A stretch of 64,000 nucleotides of DNA from Collinsella sp. AF08-23 (GCF_003479805.1 NZ_QUHV01000002.1:62001-126000), one strand, 5' to 3'; shown: positions 54,018 through 62,931, numbered from the stretch's first letter. The notes: generated by a model not told the origin, from the sequence alone. Program-made: numbers and translations.

Positions 54018-55448
54018 ATGCAGAGACCGTTCGAGCGGCAGAACCAGACGAAGTTCTTCCGTGTTGCGCAGACCTGGGCACTGCGTGGCCTCATGCTCTG
54101 TGTGCCGATGCTGCTCGGTCTGCTCGGCCTCGAGTTCGTGAGCAATCCCAACCCGGTTCCCGCGGTCATCACCATCGCCGGCCTCGTGCTGCTGTGTTTC
54201 TTCTTCGCCTACGTGTTCGTGGCGCCGGACGACTTCTCGCTCTCGGCGACCGACCGCACGCTAGGCATCGCGAGCAAGATCTTCACCTACACGCGTCATG
54301 GCCTTACGCCCGAGGCCACGCTCGGCGCATGCCAGATCATCCTGCCCGAAACGCTCGCCTCCGCGATCTGCGTGACGGACGGCACCGCCGTCGTGGCGAG
54401 TTGGGGCGAGGATTCAGACAGGTGCCCGTCGGGCACGCCCGTCGTGCTGCCGAGCACGCTGCGTGTGCTCGAGGGGAAGCAGATGGAGGTCTTTGCGCGG
54501 GAGACCCCCGAGCCGGGCGAGCCGCGCTTCTTTCCCCGTCTGCACGCGGGCATCACCGCCCCGCTCATCGTGCGCGACCGCTGCATGGGCACGATCGAGC
54601 TGTATTACCCGCGCTACAGCGACATCGACGCACGGCAGACGGCGCTCGCCACCGGGTTCGCCGAGCTTATCTCCACGCAGCTCGCGAGCTTCGAGCTCGA
54701 GCGCCAGCAGGACGTGAGCGCGCGCATGGAGCTCCGCGCCCTGCAGTCTCAGGTCGACCCGCACTTCCTGTTCAACACCATCGGAACCATCGTGTCGCTC
54801 GTCCGCACCGAGCCCGAGAAGGCCCGCTCGCTGCTCATCGACTTCTCGAACTACTACCGTCAGACGCTCTCGAACTCCGACGCCCTCACGACACTGCAAA
54901 ACGAGTTGGGGCAGGGCATGCGTTACATCAACCTCATGCAGGCGCGTTACGGAGACGACCGCCTCAAGCTGCGTGTGGAGCTTGACCCTGCGACACTGGA
55001 CAGCCGTGTGCCTCCGTTCATCTTGCAGCCGCTGTTGGAGAATTGCATCAAGCACGCCATGCGCGAGATCGAACCGCTATCCATCGTGCTTTCGTCCATC
55101 GAAACGGATGACGGCATCGAAATCGTTGTGGAGGACGACGGCATTGGCATGAGCGAGGAGACGGTCGCGCACCTGTTTGACCCCAAGCGGGCATCGGGGT
55201 CGCAGCCCAACGAGGCGGAGGGCCAGGACGGTGCCCGTCTTCGCGATGCACCCACGACGGCAGACGGGTCGCTTAAGCGCGGCGGCGGTTTGGCGCTCGC
55301 CAATGTGCTCATGCGTATCCACTTCTTTTTCGGGGATGAATCGGGCATTCGCGTGGAATCCCGGGAGGGCGTGGGCACGCGGATTATGGTCGAGCTTGTG
55401 GGCGAACCTCATGAGCCGGACGCGAGCACAATACCTTCCGCCCGCTGA
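54018..55448 (+). CDS. LytS-type sensor histidine kinase with GAF-like domain
   Basis: A 476-residue His_kinase-family (LytS/YehU type) sensor. Two membrane helices (about 22-42 and 48-66) are followed by a GAF-like sensory region (about 85-225). The dimerisation block QSQVDPHFLFNTIGTIVSL holds the phospho-accepting His, and the ATPase domain has PFILQPLLENCIKHA, VEDDGIGM and GGGLALANVLMRI. ATG 54018 has GAGGGAGA just upstream; the frame opens earlier at a GTG. The partner response regulator follows 119 bases later. Such pairs often sense small metabolites, such as extracellular pyruvate, or membrane state; the signal here is unknown. Confidence 0.92.
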   Translation: MQRPFERQNQTKFFRVAQTWALRGLMLCVPMLLGLLGLEFVSNPNPVPAVITIAGLVLLCFFFAYVFVAPDDFSLSATDRTLGIASKIFTYTRHGLTPEATLGACQIILPETLASAICVTDGTAVVASWGEDSDRCPSGTPVVLPSTLRVLEGKQMEVFARETPEPGEPRFFPRLHAGITAPLIVRDRCMGTIELYYPRYSDIDARQTALATGFAELISTQLASFELERQQDVSARMELRALQSQVDPHFLFNTIGTIVSLVRTEPEKARSLLIDFSNYYRQTLSNSDALTTLQNELGQGMRYINLMQARYGDDRLKLRVELDPATLDSRVPPFILQPLLENCIKHAMREIEPLSIVLSSIETDDGIEIVVEDDGIGMSEETVAHLFDPKRASGSQPNEAEGQDGARLRDAPTTADGSLKRGGGLALANVLMRIHFFFGDESGIRVESREGVGTRIMVELVGEPHEPDASTIPSAR

Positions 55449-55567
55449 CCTTGGGCAATTGCGCCGGGGCGTCGGGGCTGTTGGCGCTGCGGTAGACTTT
55501 TCGTTTGGGACTGGATTATGGCCGTATGAGTTCGGGCGCATGCCCGGGCAGCAGAAAGGGAGTTCGC

Positions 55568-56308
55568 ATGGCTGGGCAAAACTGGCGCGTGCTAATTGTG
55601 GATGATGAACCGCCGATTCGTGCAGAGCTCAACTACCTGCTTACGCAAGATGCCCGTGTGGGCGCGGTGGAAGAAGCGGGCGGAGCGACGGCGGCGGTTG
55701 AAAAGATCCTGTCGTTCCGTCCGGATGTACTGTTCTTGGACATCCAGATGCCCGGCACGAGTGGCGTGCAGCTCGCCGACAGCCTGCACAACCTCAAGCA
55801 CCCGCCGGCAATCGTCTTCGTAACGGCGTTTTCCGAGTACGCCGCCGAGGCATTTGAGCTCGATGCCGCTGATTACGTGCTCAAACCCGTTGAGCAGGCC
55901 CGTTTGGAGAAAGCGCTCGACAAGGTTGAGGCTACCATTGCGGCACGCAAACCCGCTGCGGCTGCCGAGCCTGTCCGCCGTATTCAAGGGGAGCGCAATG
56001 GGAAACGCTCGTATATTCCCGTGGGGGAGATCGCCTACATCGAAGCAAAGGCCGATTACGCCGTTGCGCACACGCAAGTAGGGGGCTATTTGGTCAACGA
56101 ATCGATATCGGTGTTGGAGCGCCGCCTGGCGTCTGAGGGCTTCCTGCGTGTGCACCGCAGCTTCCTGGTGAACATCGACGACGTTCGTGACATCGAGGTT
56201 CTCAAGCCAAGCGGCCTTATCCAACTCACGCTCGAGCGCACGGGGGCGTGCGTCCCGGTGAGTCGCCGCCGCGCCGCGGGTGTGAAGCGGCAGCTCGGTT
56301 TGGCGTAA
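55568..56308 (+). CDS. LytR/AlgR-type response regulator
   Basis: A 246-residue regulator with a receiver domain (1-120; VLIVDDEPPIR, phospho-acceptor Asp in VLFLDIQMPGTSG, VFVTAF, and DYVLKPVE) and a C-terminal LytTR DNA-binding domain (about 138-240; IAYIEAKADYAVAHT, LRVHRSFLVNIDDV). GAAAGGGAG precedes ATG 55568. It pairs with the LytS-type kinase just upstream. LytTR regulators bind two imperfect direct repeats near their target promoters; none is obvious next to this operon, so the target is unclear. Confidence 0.94.
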   Translation: MAGQNWRVLIVDDEPPIRAELNYLLTQDARVGAVEEAGGATAAVEKILSFRPDVLFLDIQMPGTSGVQLADSLHNLKHPPAIVFVTAFSEYAAEAFELDAADYVLKPVEQARLEKALDKVEATIAARKPAAAAEPVRRIQGERNGKRSYIPVGEIAYIEAKADYAVAHTQVGGYLVNESISVLERRLASEGFLRVHRSFLVNIDDVRDIEVLKPSGLIQLTLERTGACVPVSRRRAAGVKRQLGLA

Positions 56309-56320
56309 ATGCTCCTTGAT

Positions 56321-56467
56321 GCCAGGAATCGGGCGATTTTGTAACGAATTTCCGGATGCCTTGAGTAGACGGGAAAAGTAAAGAGTTTTATCAGGGAAAA
56401 CGTCGGCGTTTTAGAGGGTCTACTTGGCTCCCTTGGTTTTTCGTTACATTTTCGCCCGATTTGCGGC
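56321..56467. repeat. Nested inverted-repeat element C (AGTAGAC family)
   Basis: The arms start at 56321 and 56467 and read inward through ATCGGGCGATTTTGTAACGA (right arm with a few changes), then 14-15 variable bases, then AGTAGAC. It shares arm sequence with element B at 35937-36084, more than 20 kb away, and the same internal spacing as element A. It lies 12 bases after the response regulator stop and before a convergent gene. Confidence 0.85.
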
Positions 56468-56508
56468 AGCAGCAATCGAATCGCGCTGTGCTCGTGCTGT
56501 GGCAGCCA

Positions 56509-57162
56509 TTAGAGAACGATGTCGATGAGTTCGCGTGGGTCGTCAATCACGTAGTCGGCCCCCGCCGCCTCGAGTTCGGCGCGTCCGCGGAATCCCCAGG
56601 CAACGCCGCAAGAGCGCAAGCCGGCGTTGTGTCCACAGGCGATATCCACATTGGAGTCACCCACGTAGAGCGTGGAGGCGGGGTCGGCACTGAGCAGTTC
56701 GAGCACATGGAGCGTGATGGGGGCGGCAGGCTTGGGCGGGAACGCATCCACGCGCCCCTGCGCGACGGCGAAGCGGTCTCCAAAGTACTGGGCAACGAGC
56801 GGAGTGGTGGCGGCATGGTCCTTGTTTGAGAGGACGCCGAGCGTCACGCCGGCATCCAAGAGGGCGTCGAGCATCTCCATAATGCCGCTGTAGGGGGCCG
56901 TGCGGTCCTGCTTGTGGGCACTGTAGTACGTGCGGAACTCGGAGAGCGCCTGTTCAAAGATGCGTCCGTCCCCCGCGAACTCGGCGGGTATGAGCCGCTC
57001 GATGAGTTTGGGCTGTCCGTTGCCCACTTTGAATCGGAACTCGTCAGCGGTGAAGGTGGGCCAGCCGTGCAGCTCGCACATATGGTTGCCCGCTGCGGTG
57101 AGGTCATCGAGCGTGTTGAGCAGCGTGCCATCCAGGTCGAAGATCACGTGGGTGAATGCCAT
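56509..57162 (-). CDS. HAD superfamily phosphatase, Gph-like
   Basis: A 217-residue HAD subfamily IA hydrolase resembling phosphoglycolate phosphatase. Motif I is VIFDLDGTLLNTLDD (nucleophile Asp in FDLD), motif II LGVLSNKDH, motif III Lys in PPKPAAP and motif IV YVGDSNVDIACGHNAG. ATG 57162 follows GAGGAAGG; the open frame upstream is Pro/Arg-rich and not credible. An inverted repeat (57207-57219 with 57229-57241) lies in its upstream region. The substrate is probably a small phosphorylated metabolite. Confidence 0.9.
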   Translation of the reverse strand: MAFTHVIFDLDGTLLNTLDDLTAAGNHMCELHGWPTFTADEFRFKVGNGQPKLIERLIPAEFAGDGRIFEQALSEFRTYYSAHKQDRTAPYSGIMEMLDALLDAGVTLGVLSNKDHAATTPLVAQYFGDRFAVAQGRVDAFPPKPAAPITLHVLELLSADPASTLYVGDSNVDIACGHNAGLRSCGVAWGFRGRAELEAAGADYVIDDPRELIDIVL

Positions 57163-57206
57163 GGGCGGGCCTTCCTCTCGGTTGATTGCGCAGCCATCAT
57201 AGCGCA

Positions 57207-57241
57207 ACGTCCCGGTACCTTGGGGGATGGTGCCGGGACGT
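57207..57241. repeat. Inverted repeat upstream of gph-like gene
   Basis: ACGTCCCGGTACC and GGTGCCGGGACGT (one mismatch) around a 9-base loop. There is no T tract on either side; it may be an operator or a weak terminator for the leftward operon that ends at 57399. Confidence 0.5.
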
Positions 57242-57398
57242 ATAGGAGGGGACGGGGTTGTTGTGGGGGTCTGCGACGTCGCACCTTGGAGGGGTTGCGC
57301 GCGGCGGCGGGACGGAGCCTTGAAAGCGCGAAGCGCTTGCACCGTGTACGCGGAGGTCGATGTGCAGGGGCTCTGAGCGGGGGTGCAGCGCGGAGAGG

Positions 57399-58343
57399 CT
57401 ACAGTTCTCCGAGGGCCTTCGCCACGGCGAGGTACGCCTCGTCGCGCTCGCGCGTGGCCTCAACGTCGCGACCCTGAGTGTAGTCATAGAACCCGCGCTG
57501 GGTCTTCACGCCGTAGGCTCCTTCGTCGAACAACTGGGCGAGAAGGGGAGAGGGCTCTGCGGCATTGCAAAGGTCCGCATTGAGGTACGACGCGATGTGG
57601 TGGAAGGTGTCGAGCCCGCCGAAGTCGGCGATCTGCAGCGGTCCCAGGCACGCATAGCGCAGACCGAGGCCATAGCGCATGATGTCATCGACGCCCTGCG
57701 CATCGACCACGCCGGTCTCCACAAGGTGCAGGGCCTCGCGCAGCACCGCGAATTGAATGCGGTTCGCCACGAAGCCGGGCACGTCCTTCTGCACCACGAC
57801 GGGCTTCTTGCCAATCGCGTGCGCCAGATCGCGCACGATATCGGCGGTCTCATTGGAAGTCTCGTCGCCGCGGACGATTTCGATAAGCGGGATGATATGG
57901 GAGGGGTTGAACCAGTGCATGCCGATAAACCGCTGGGGCAGTTTCACCGCCGCCGCGAGCTCGTTGATGGAGAGGCCCGAGGTGTTGGTGGCGAGAATCG
58001 CGTCGGGACGAGCGAGTTCGGAGATTTCCCGGTAGAAGGACGTCTTCACATCGAGGCGCTCCACGATGCTCTCGACCATGAGGTCGCAGGTGCCAAAGCT
58101 ATCTTTCTCGCAGGTATATGCGATACGTTCCAGCAGCTCATCGCCTTCGTCGCGGGTGATATCGCCATCCGCAACGAGGTTGTCCGTGCCCTGCGCGATG
58201 CGCGTCGCGGCGTTATCGAGTGCCGCTTGAGCGAGGTCGTAGATGGTGACCTGGTAGCCGTAGCGCGCGAAGATCTGCGCCATGGAATAGCCCATCGTTC
58301 CCGCGCCGGCAACCACGATGCGCTCGATATCTTGAACCTTCAT
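57399..58343 (-). CDS. 3-hydroxyacyl-CoA dehydrogenase (3-hydroxybutyryl-CoA type)
   Basis: A 314-residue NAD-dependent dehydrogenase that interconverts 3-hydroxyacyl-CoA and 3-oxoacyl-CoA. The N-terminal Rossmann motif is VVAGAGTMGYSMAQIFA; NTSGLSI, GMHWFNPSHIIPLIEIV (catalytic His) and KDVPGFVANRIQFAVLREAL are family blocks. The last segment, RYACLGPLQIADFGGLDTFHHI, is the C-terminal dimer domain. The ATG has GGAGG seven bases upstream. It is the third gene of an operon with AtuA and an AtuA C-terminal-domain protein, 2 bases after the latter, so it probably acts on a hydroxyacyl intermediate of that pathway rather than in butyrate formation. Confidence 0.92.
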   Translation of the reverse strand: MKVQDIERIVVAGAGTMGYSMAQIFARYGYQVTIYDLAQAALDNAATRIAQGTDNLVADGDITRDEGDELLERIAYTCEKDSFGTCDLMVESIVERLDVKTSFYREISELARPDAILATNTSGLSINELAAAVKLPQRFIGMHWFNPSHIIPLIEIVRGDETSNETADIVRDLAHAIGKKPVVVQKDVPGFVANRIQFAVLREALHLVETGVVDAQGVDDIMRYGLGLRYACLGPLQIADFGGLDTFHHIASYLNADLCNAAEPSPLLAQLFDEGAYGVKTQRGFYDYTQGRDVEATRERDEAYLAVAKALGEL

Positions 58344-58345
58344 AG

Positions 58346-58645
58346 TTAGACCTCCATCTCGAGCAGGGCGCTCCCTAGGGACTTTCCATGCATGTCGAGG
58401 GCGAGCGAGCGGGTCACGCCGCCACCAAGAGCTGCTTTGAGCTCGAAATTCAGCGCTGCGATGCTTGGGATCTCGTAACGGGTTACCTCTCCGTGCACGA
58501 GCTCTCCAAACCAAGAGGCGACACGCTCGGCGGTGATCTTCTCCTCGAGGAGCGCATAGTCCGCTGGGTCGTAGGCGATGACCGATATGACCGAGACATT
58601 GCCCTTGTCGCCCGTGCGGGAGTGGGCGATTTCCTTGAGTTTCAT
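58346..58645 (-). CDS. AtuA C-terminal-domain (ferredoxin-fold) protein
   Basis: A 99-residue protein beginning MKLKEIAHSRTGDKGNVSVISV, the conserved block of the small domain that in many proteins forms the C-terminus of AtuA (DUF1446) enzymes. Here it is a separate polypeptide. GGAGG precedes the ATG, and only a few bases separate it from atuA upstream and the dehydrogenase downstream. It presumably forms a complex with the AtuA protein encoded next to it. Confidence 0.85.
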   Translation of the reverse strand: MKLKEIAHSRTGDKGNVSVISVIAYDPADYALLEEKITAERVASWFGELVHGEVTRYEIPSIAALNFELKAALGGGVTRSLALDMHGKSLGSALLEMEV

Positions 58646-58648
58646 CGT

Positions 58649-60034
58649 CTATGCCTCCAGAAGCTCGACGCCGATGGTGAAGTCCGAAGACGGAATGAGA
58701 ATGCTCGCGATGGAGATGATGTCACGTACGCTGGCTGTGGCACCGCCGCCACCGGCGGGGCCGTTGGTGTAGAGCGCCTCGACCTCGCGACCAACCTCAT
58801 GTGCCATCTCGGCAGTCTTGGTGCGAGCTGCAACGCGGAGGCGGATCTCAATGGGGGCGCCGACTCCAGGGCCGGACGTCTCGCGGATGGCATGGGAGAT
58901 TGCATCGCCATACAGGGAGTTGAACCCGATGTAATCGAAGCGGACTTCCTCGGCTTCAAGCCCGATGATCTCAAAGCGGTGCTCGAGTACATCACGTGCG
59001 AGCTCCGCCTTGGCGAGCGCGTTCTCGCCGCCGTAGCTGATCTGCCCCTCGCCGATGAAGCAATCGTGGTAGCCAACGCTCGTCTTGAAGAAGCCGTTGG
59101 GTGCGGCTCCGTCTGCCCCGTGGATCTTGACGCGGTTCTCGGCCTCTTGCTCGATGCGGACCTGGGAGAAGTCTGCCACGACATCGGGCGTGAAGTAGGT
59201 GTGGGGGTTCTGGATCTCGTAGAGGGTCTGCTCTTGGACCGTCGCGACGCTGACGAGGCCACCCGTGCCGGGCAGCTTTGTGATCACGCCGTTGCCCTCC
59301 TCATCGACCTCGATGATGGGGAAGCCGAGGTTCCACAGGTCGGGCACTTCCTTGTGGCCGGGATCGGCGAAGTACCCGCCGCAGACCTGACCGGCGCATT
59401 CGAGCAGGTGACCGACCCATGTGCCCCGCCCAAGACGAGTGTAGTCGTCCATGCTCCAGCCGAATTCGTGCACCAGGGGGCCGAGCGCGAGCGAGGGGTC
59501 CGCCACGCGTCCGGTGATGACAATGTCGGCGCCACGGTCGAGCGCCTCGACAATACCAGCGCAGCCGATGTAACCGTTGGCGGACAGGACCTCGCCGTCG
59601 ATGTCGGACAGCGGCGCGCCCGTCTCAATGGTGGTCATGCCCAGGTAGTGGTCGAGCTCATCGGTCTTGTCGTCGCCGGTGACGCATACGATTTTGAGGC
59701 CGGTGAGGTCGCGCTCGCGTGCCATAGCGAGGCAGCGTTTCGCCGCGGCCGTGGGGTTCGCCGCACCCATGTTCGTCACGATGCGCGGGGCTCGCTTGGT
59801 TTCGGCGCGCAAGTCGACGAGGGCGTCGAGGATGCGCGTGAAGCGGTAATCGAACAGGTCATTGTAGCCAAGCTCGGGATTTTGGCGGCGCCTGGTCTGG
59901 GCGATGGAGACTGTGCGCTCCGCGAGGCACTCGAAGATGATGTAGTCGAGGTCACCGCGGCGGATGAGGTCGATGGCGGGTTCGATACGGTCGCCACCGT
60001 ATCCCGCGCCCGAGCCGATGCGGATAGTTCTCAT
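58649..60034 (-). CDS. AtuA-family protein (DUF1446)
   Basis: A 461-residue protein of the acyclic terpene utilisation AtuA family. The N-terminus MRTIRIGSGAGYGGDRIEPA, LDYIIFECLAERTVSIAQ, IVTNMGAANPTAAAKR, IVITGRVADPSLALGPLVHEFGW and LPGTGGLVSVATVQEQTLYE are typical. In Pseudomonas AtuA is required for citronellol and geraniol breakdown, but the biochemical step is not settled, and homologues occur widely beside CoA-enzymes. ATG 60034 follows AAAGGA; the longer open frame begins inside the operator region. It heads an operon with the AtuA-C protein and a hydroxyacyl-CoA dehydrogenase, and is divergent from a LacI regulator. Confidence 0.9.
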   Translation of the reverse strand: MRTIRIGSGAGYGGDRIEPAIDLIRRGDLDYIIFECLAERTVSIAQTRRRQNPELGYNDLFDYRFTRILDALVDLRAETKRAPRIVTNMGAANPTAAAKRCLAMARERDLTGLKIVCVTGDDKTDELDHYLGMTTIETGAPLSDIDGEVLSANGYIGCAGIVEALDRGADIVITGRVADPSLALGPLVHEFGWSMDDYTRLGRGTWVGHLLECAGQVCGGYFADPGHKEVPDLWNLGFPIIEVDEEGNGVITKLPGTGGLVSVATVQEQTLYEIQNPHTYFTPDVVADFSQVRIEQEAENRVKIHGADGAAPNGFFKTSVGYHDCFIGEGQISYGGENALAKAELARDVLEHRFEIIGLEAEEVRFDYIGFNSLYGDAISHAIRETSGPGVGAPIEIRLRVAARTKTAEMAHEVGREVEALYTNGPAGGGGATASVRDIISIASILIPSSDFTIGVELLEA

Positions 60035-60115
60035 GTTTGGCGTCCTTTCGCATTGCGGGCCAAAGGAGGATGGGAGTACTGGCCGGCCTCCCGTGAATGT
60101 GCCGGTACCACGTAA

Positions 60116-60155
60116 GTACAACGTTGTACCCTACGAGGATAGTAGAACGTTGTAC
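60116..60155. promoter_or_regulatory. Two LacI-type operators, GTACAACGTTGTAC
   Basis: A perfect 14-bp palindrome GTACAACGTTGTAC at 60116-60129 and a near-copy GTAGAACGTTGTAC at 60142-60155, centres 26 bases apart, between the divergent atuA and lacI-type genes. The central CG symmetry and length fit LacI/GalR operators. The LacI protein encoded at 60253 is the obvious candidate to bind them and to control both directions. Confidence 0.85.
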
Positions 60156-60252
60156 CTATCAGTGTCAAGCGGTTGTGCTAGGATTTTTTAAGCAAAATCG
60201 TCTGCATGCGCGGTGTCGAGCCCGCACGTGCCGTGCATATGGGGGAATGGGA

Positions 60253-61272
60253 ATGGCCACGATAAAAGACGTCGCCGCATTGGCGGGGGTCTCGCTCTCG
60301 ACGGTCTCCATCGTCGCAAACGGCCGCGCCAAACAGCGCAACATTTCACAGGTCACGCAAGAGCGCGTGCTGGATGCGATGCGTGAGGTTGGGTATCGCC
60401 CAAGTGTTGCGGCCCGCAAGCTCCGGGGCGGCAAGGAGCGCCGCCAGCTCACAGTTTTTTGGGCGGATGACTTCCGCGAGATCATGCTTGCCCGCTTCCT
60501 TAAGGGGCTTCATGCGAAGCTCGAGCAATGTGGTGTAGAACTCGATGTTGGTGTCGAGACGTACCGCAACGGAGAGCTGTCTCGCGTTGGTGCCCTGTGC
60601 GGTGCGCCGACGTTCGACGCCGCCATCATCGCGAACGCGTCGCCCGACGACCTTGCGTTCCTGGCAGAGATGAAGCCCTTGGCACCTATGGTCCTCTACA
60701 ACCGCGAACTTGAGGGCTACGCCTCGGTTGTGGTTGACGATGCGGAAGTTGGGGCGATGGCGGCGAAGAGAGCCGCTGCGTGGTTGGGCGGTCGGGGCGA
60801 TGGCGGTCGTCGTCCCGTGGCTTGCCTGCGAGCACCTGCAGCCTTTGAGGGCATGCTCATACGCGAAGAGGCGTTTTGCGCAGGCCTGCGAGATGCGGGC
60901 CATGAGGTGATCGACATGGCAGTTGACGAGAACTCCGCACAAGGCGGCTATAAAGCGCTTGCGGGTATCGCGCCAGGTGCGGTGTCGTGCCTGTTCGCTC
61001 CCAGCGATGCGGTCGCCATGGGCGTGCTGCACCGGTGCTGGGAGCTCGGCATTCGCGTCCCCAACGATATGGGAGTCATCTCCGTGGGCAATGGTGCCGT
61101 GGAATACGCCGAGCATACGTGTCCGCCTTTGACGTGCGTCTCGATTCCCATGGAGGAGATGGCAGGGCACTGCCTCGAGCTTTTGGGGGACGCGGTTGGC
61201 TTTGCGCCCCCCGCGGACGAGGCGCGTGTGCGCCGCATATCCGCGCGCCTGTGCGTTCGCGCGTCCATGTAG
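60253..61272 (+). CDS. LacI-family regulator of the AtuA operon
   Basis: A 339-residue LacI/GalR regulator. The helix-turn-helix reads ATIKDVAALAGVSLSTVSIVANG, the hinge helix includes YRPSVAARKLRGG, and the sensor domain has DAAIIANASPDDLAFL and LFAPSDAVAMGVLHRCWELGIRVPNDMGVISV, ending with PPLTCVSIPMEEMAG. I start at ATG 60253 (GGGGG seven bases upstream); an ATG two codons earlier is possible. It is divergent from atuA with two palindromic operators in the gap, so it probably represses the AtuA operon and itself until an unknown ligand, perhaps a hydroxy acid or its CoA product, binds. Confidence 0.93.
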   Translation: MATIKDVAALAGVSLSTVSIVANGRAKQRNISQVTQERVLDAMREVGYRPSVAARKLRGGKERRQLTVFWADDFREIMLARFLKGLHAKLEQCGVELDVGVETYRNGELSRVGALCGAPTFDAAIIANASPDDLAFLAEMKPLAPMVLYNRELEGYASVVVDDAEVGAMAAKRAAAWLGGRGDGGRRPVACLRAPAAFEGMLIREEAFCAGLRDAGHEVIDMAVDENSAQGGYKALAGIAPGAVSCLFAPSDAVAMGVLHRCWELGIRVPNDMGVISVGNGAVEYAEHTCPPLTCVSIPMEEMAGHCLELLGDAVGFAPPADEARVRRISARLCVRASM

Positions 61273-61291
61273 CGCCGCCGCGATTGAGGCG

Positions 61292-61990
61292 CTAGTAGTG
61301 TGTGAGCTCGATGCTGTGTTCTTCTGCAAATGCAATCACTGCCGGATCGCATAGGGCATCGAGCTCACGCACGCGATCCAGGTTGTACGAGCTTGCCCGG
61401 TAGAGGTCGAGGTCGCAGTAGCCGGGATGGCACATGAGCTCGATATCCTCGTCGAGATGTTCCTGCATGATCGATATCAGCGTCTCGGCTGTGGCGGTTG
61501 GCCCAAAGAATCCGCTCACATACGCAAAGCGCCCGTACCGGCGCATTTCGAGGCCGTACTCGCGCGCAAGGCCGCGCGTGACATCGAGGATGGCGGGAGA
61601 CATATCGTGCACGCCATGGTGTGAGTCGATATGCGTGGGCGCATGTCCAAAGACATCGCAGAAGGACTCGATCTGGGCCTTGAACTCACGTCGGACGTCT
61701 TCGGCGTCGAGGTCATCCACGCGGCTGTAGAGCTCCTTGCGTCCATAGAACGTACCGCCAGGGGCCGTGATGCTGCGTCCAGCGGTGAGGGGGCTGCCCA
61801 GGGTGAGCGTGAGGTGAACGCCGATGCCCAGGCCGTCCAGGCCTTCCACCGCTTGCCGTGCGAAGTCGATGTCCTTGGCGTTCATGAGCGCGGTGGTTGA
61901 GCGGAGGATGCCACGCTCGTATGCCTCGATGATGCCAAGCGTATTCGCCTTGGTGTAGCCAAGGTCATCTCCATTTACAACGAATCGCAT
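61292..61990 (-). CDS. chbG: ChbG/YdjC-type carbohydrate deacetylase
   Basis: A 232-residue YdjC-family deacetylase. The start MRFVVNGDDLGYTKANTLGI holds the metal-binding DD pair, GIGVHLTLT and THIDSHHGVHDM supply the metal histidines, and MCHPGYCDLDL is the conserved late block. E. coli ChbG removes an acetyl group from chitobiose-6-phosphate. TTGGAGGCCC precedes the ATG. It ends the cluster of RpiR regulator, small protein, PTS EIIA and AEC transporter, which suggests that phosphorylated chito- or other N-acetylated disaccharides are the substrate. Confidence 0.92.
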   Translation of the reverse strand: MRFVVNGDDLGYTKANTLGIIEAYERGILRSTTALMNAKDIDFARQAVEGLDGLGIGVHLTLTLGSPLTAGRSITAPGGTFYGRKELYSRVDDLDAEDVRREFKAQIESFCDVFGHAPTHIDSHHGVHDMSPAILDVTRGLAREYGLEMRRYGRFAYVSGFFGPTATAETLISIMQEHLDEDIELMCHPGYCDLDLYRASSYNLDRVRELDALCDPAVIAFAEEHSIELTHY

Positions 61991-62017
61991 GGGGCCTCCA
62001 AGCAGGGGACGTGTGGA

Positions 62018-62926
62018 TTAAAGAACGGCGGTCGCCAGCGCACTGATGAGGGGCAGCGTTACCAGAGAGAGCAGGGTAGAAAGACAGACCGTGATGCTGG
62101 GCTTATTGGTGTCCTGTCCGAGCTGTTGGCAAAAGACGGAGACGTTGGAGCCTACGGGCGCTGCGGCCGCGATGAGGATTGCAAGTTTGACCTCGCGCGC
62201 CCCGGGGATGACGGCAAAGAGGGCAATGGATACCAAGGGGATGAGCACGAGGCGCGCCACGCTTGCCTGATAAGCTTTGGGCGTGGTGAGTAGGGTGCGC
62301 AGGTCTGCATTGGCCAGATACGAGCCAAGAATCAGCATCGCGAGCGGAGAGTTGAGGTTGGCGATAGTCCCCATGAGGGTTTGGGCAATGGGGGGAATGG
62401 GCATGCGAACCAAGAACAGCACGGTCCCGAGGATGAGTGCGATGAGCATGGGGCTGCTCAGGACGGAACGCATGCTGATGCTCTCAGTGGAGCCGGAGAT
62501 GCGCCACCGCCCGTATGTCCACTGCAAGACATTGAGGGCCGCGATGAAAGGCGCGATGAAGAACACTGCCTCGGCTCCAAATGCTGCTTGAACGAGGGGA
62601 ATCCCAATGAACCCGGCGTTGGAAAACGCAGCGGCGAACTCAAGAACGCCGTCGCGGGGGAACACCAGCCGCGCGATGAGCATTGCCAGTCCGAGTGCGA
62701 GGGCGGAAAGCACCATGGTGAACACGAGGTTTTCAAGGCGCTCGGGTGTGTACATGCCCCAAAACGAGCGGACGATCACAACGGGGAACACGACATTGAG
62801 AAGCAATGAGCCGAGTTCGCGCGTGGTGGTGGGGCTAAGCATGCCAAGCTTCACCAGCAGGCAGCCGAGCCCCATGACGGCGAACATGACAAGGCACTGA
62901 GAGGCCAGTGTTGCGGCGATGCTCAT
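62018..62926 (-). CDS. AEC-family (auxin efflux carrier-like) transporter
   Basis: A 302-residue membrane protein with about ten hydrophobic segments and AEC-family features: VMGLGCLLVKLGMLSPTTTRELGSLLLNVVFP at the start, AAFSNAGFIGIPLVQAAFG in the middle, and AAPVGSNVSVFCQQLGQD near the end. Bacterial members export or import organic acids such as malate or malonate. It is the third gene of the RpiR/PTS cluster, 5 bases after the EIIA gene. Its role beside a deacetylase is unclear; export of the released acetate or another acid is conceivable. Substrate unknown. Confidence 0.88.
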   Translation of the reverse strand: MSIAATLASQCLVMFAVMGLGCLLVKLGMLSPTTTRELGSLLLNVVFPVVIVRSFWGMYTPERLENLVFTMVLSALALGLAMLIARLVFPRDGVLEFAAAFSNAGFIGIPLVQAAFGAEAVFFIAPFIAALNVLQWTYGRWRISGSTESISMRSVLSSPMLIALILGTVLFLVRMPIPPIAQTLMGTIANLNSPLAMLILGSYLANADLRTLLTTPKAYQASVARLVLIPLVSIALFAVIPGAREVKLAILIAAAAPVGSNVSVFCQQLGQDTNKPSITVCLSTLLSLVTLPLISALATAVL

Positions 62927-62931
62927 GGGTC

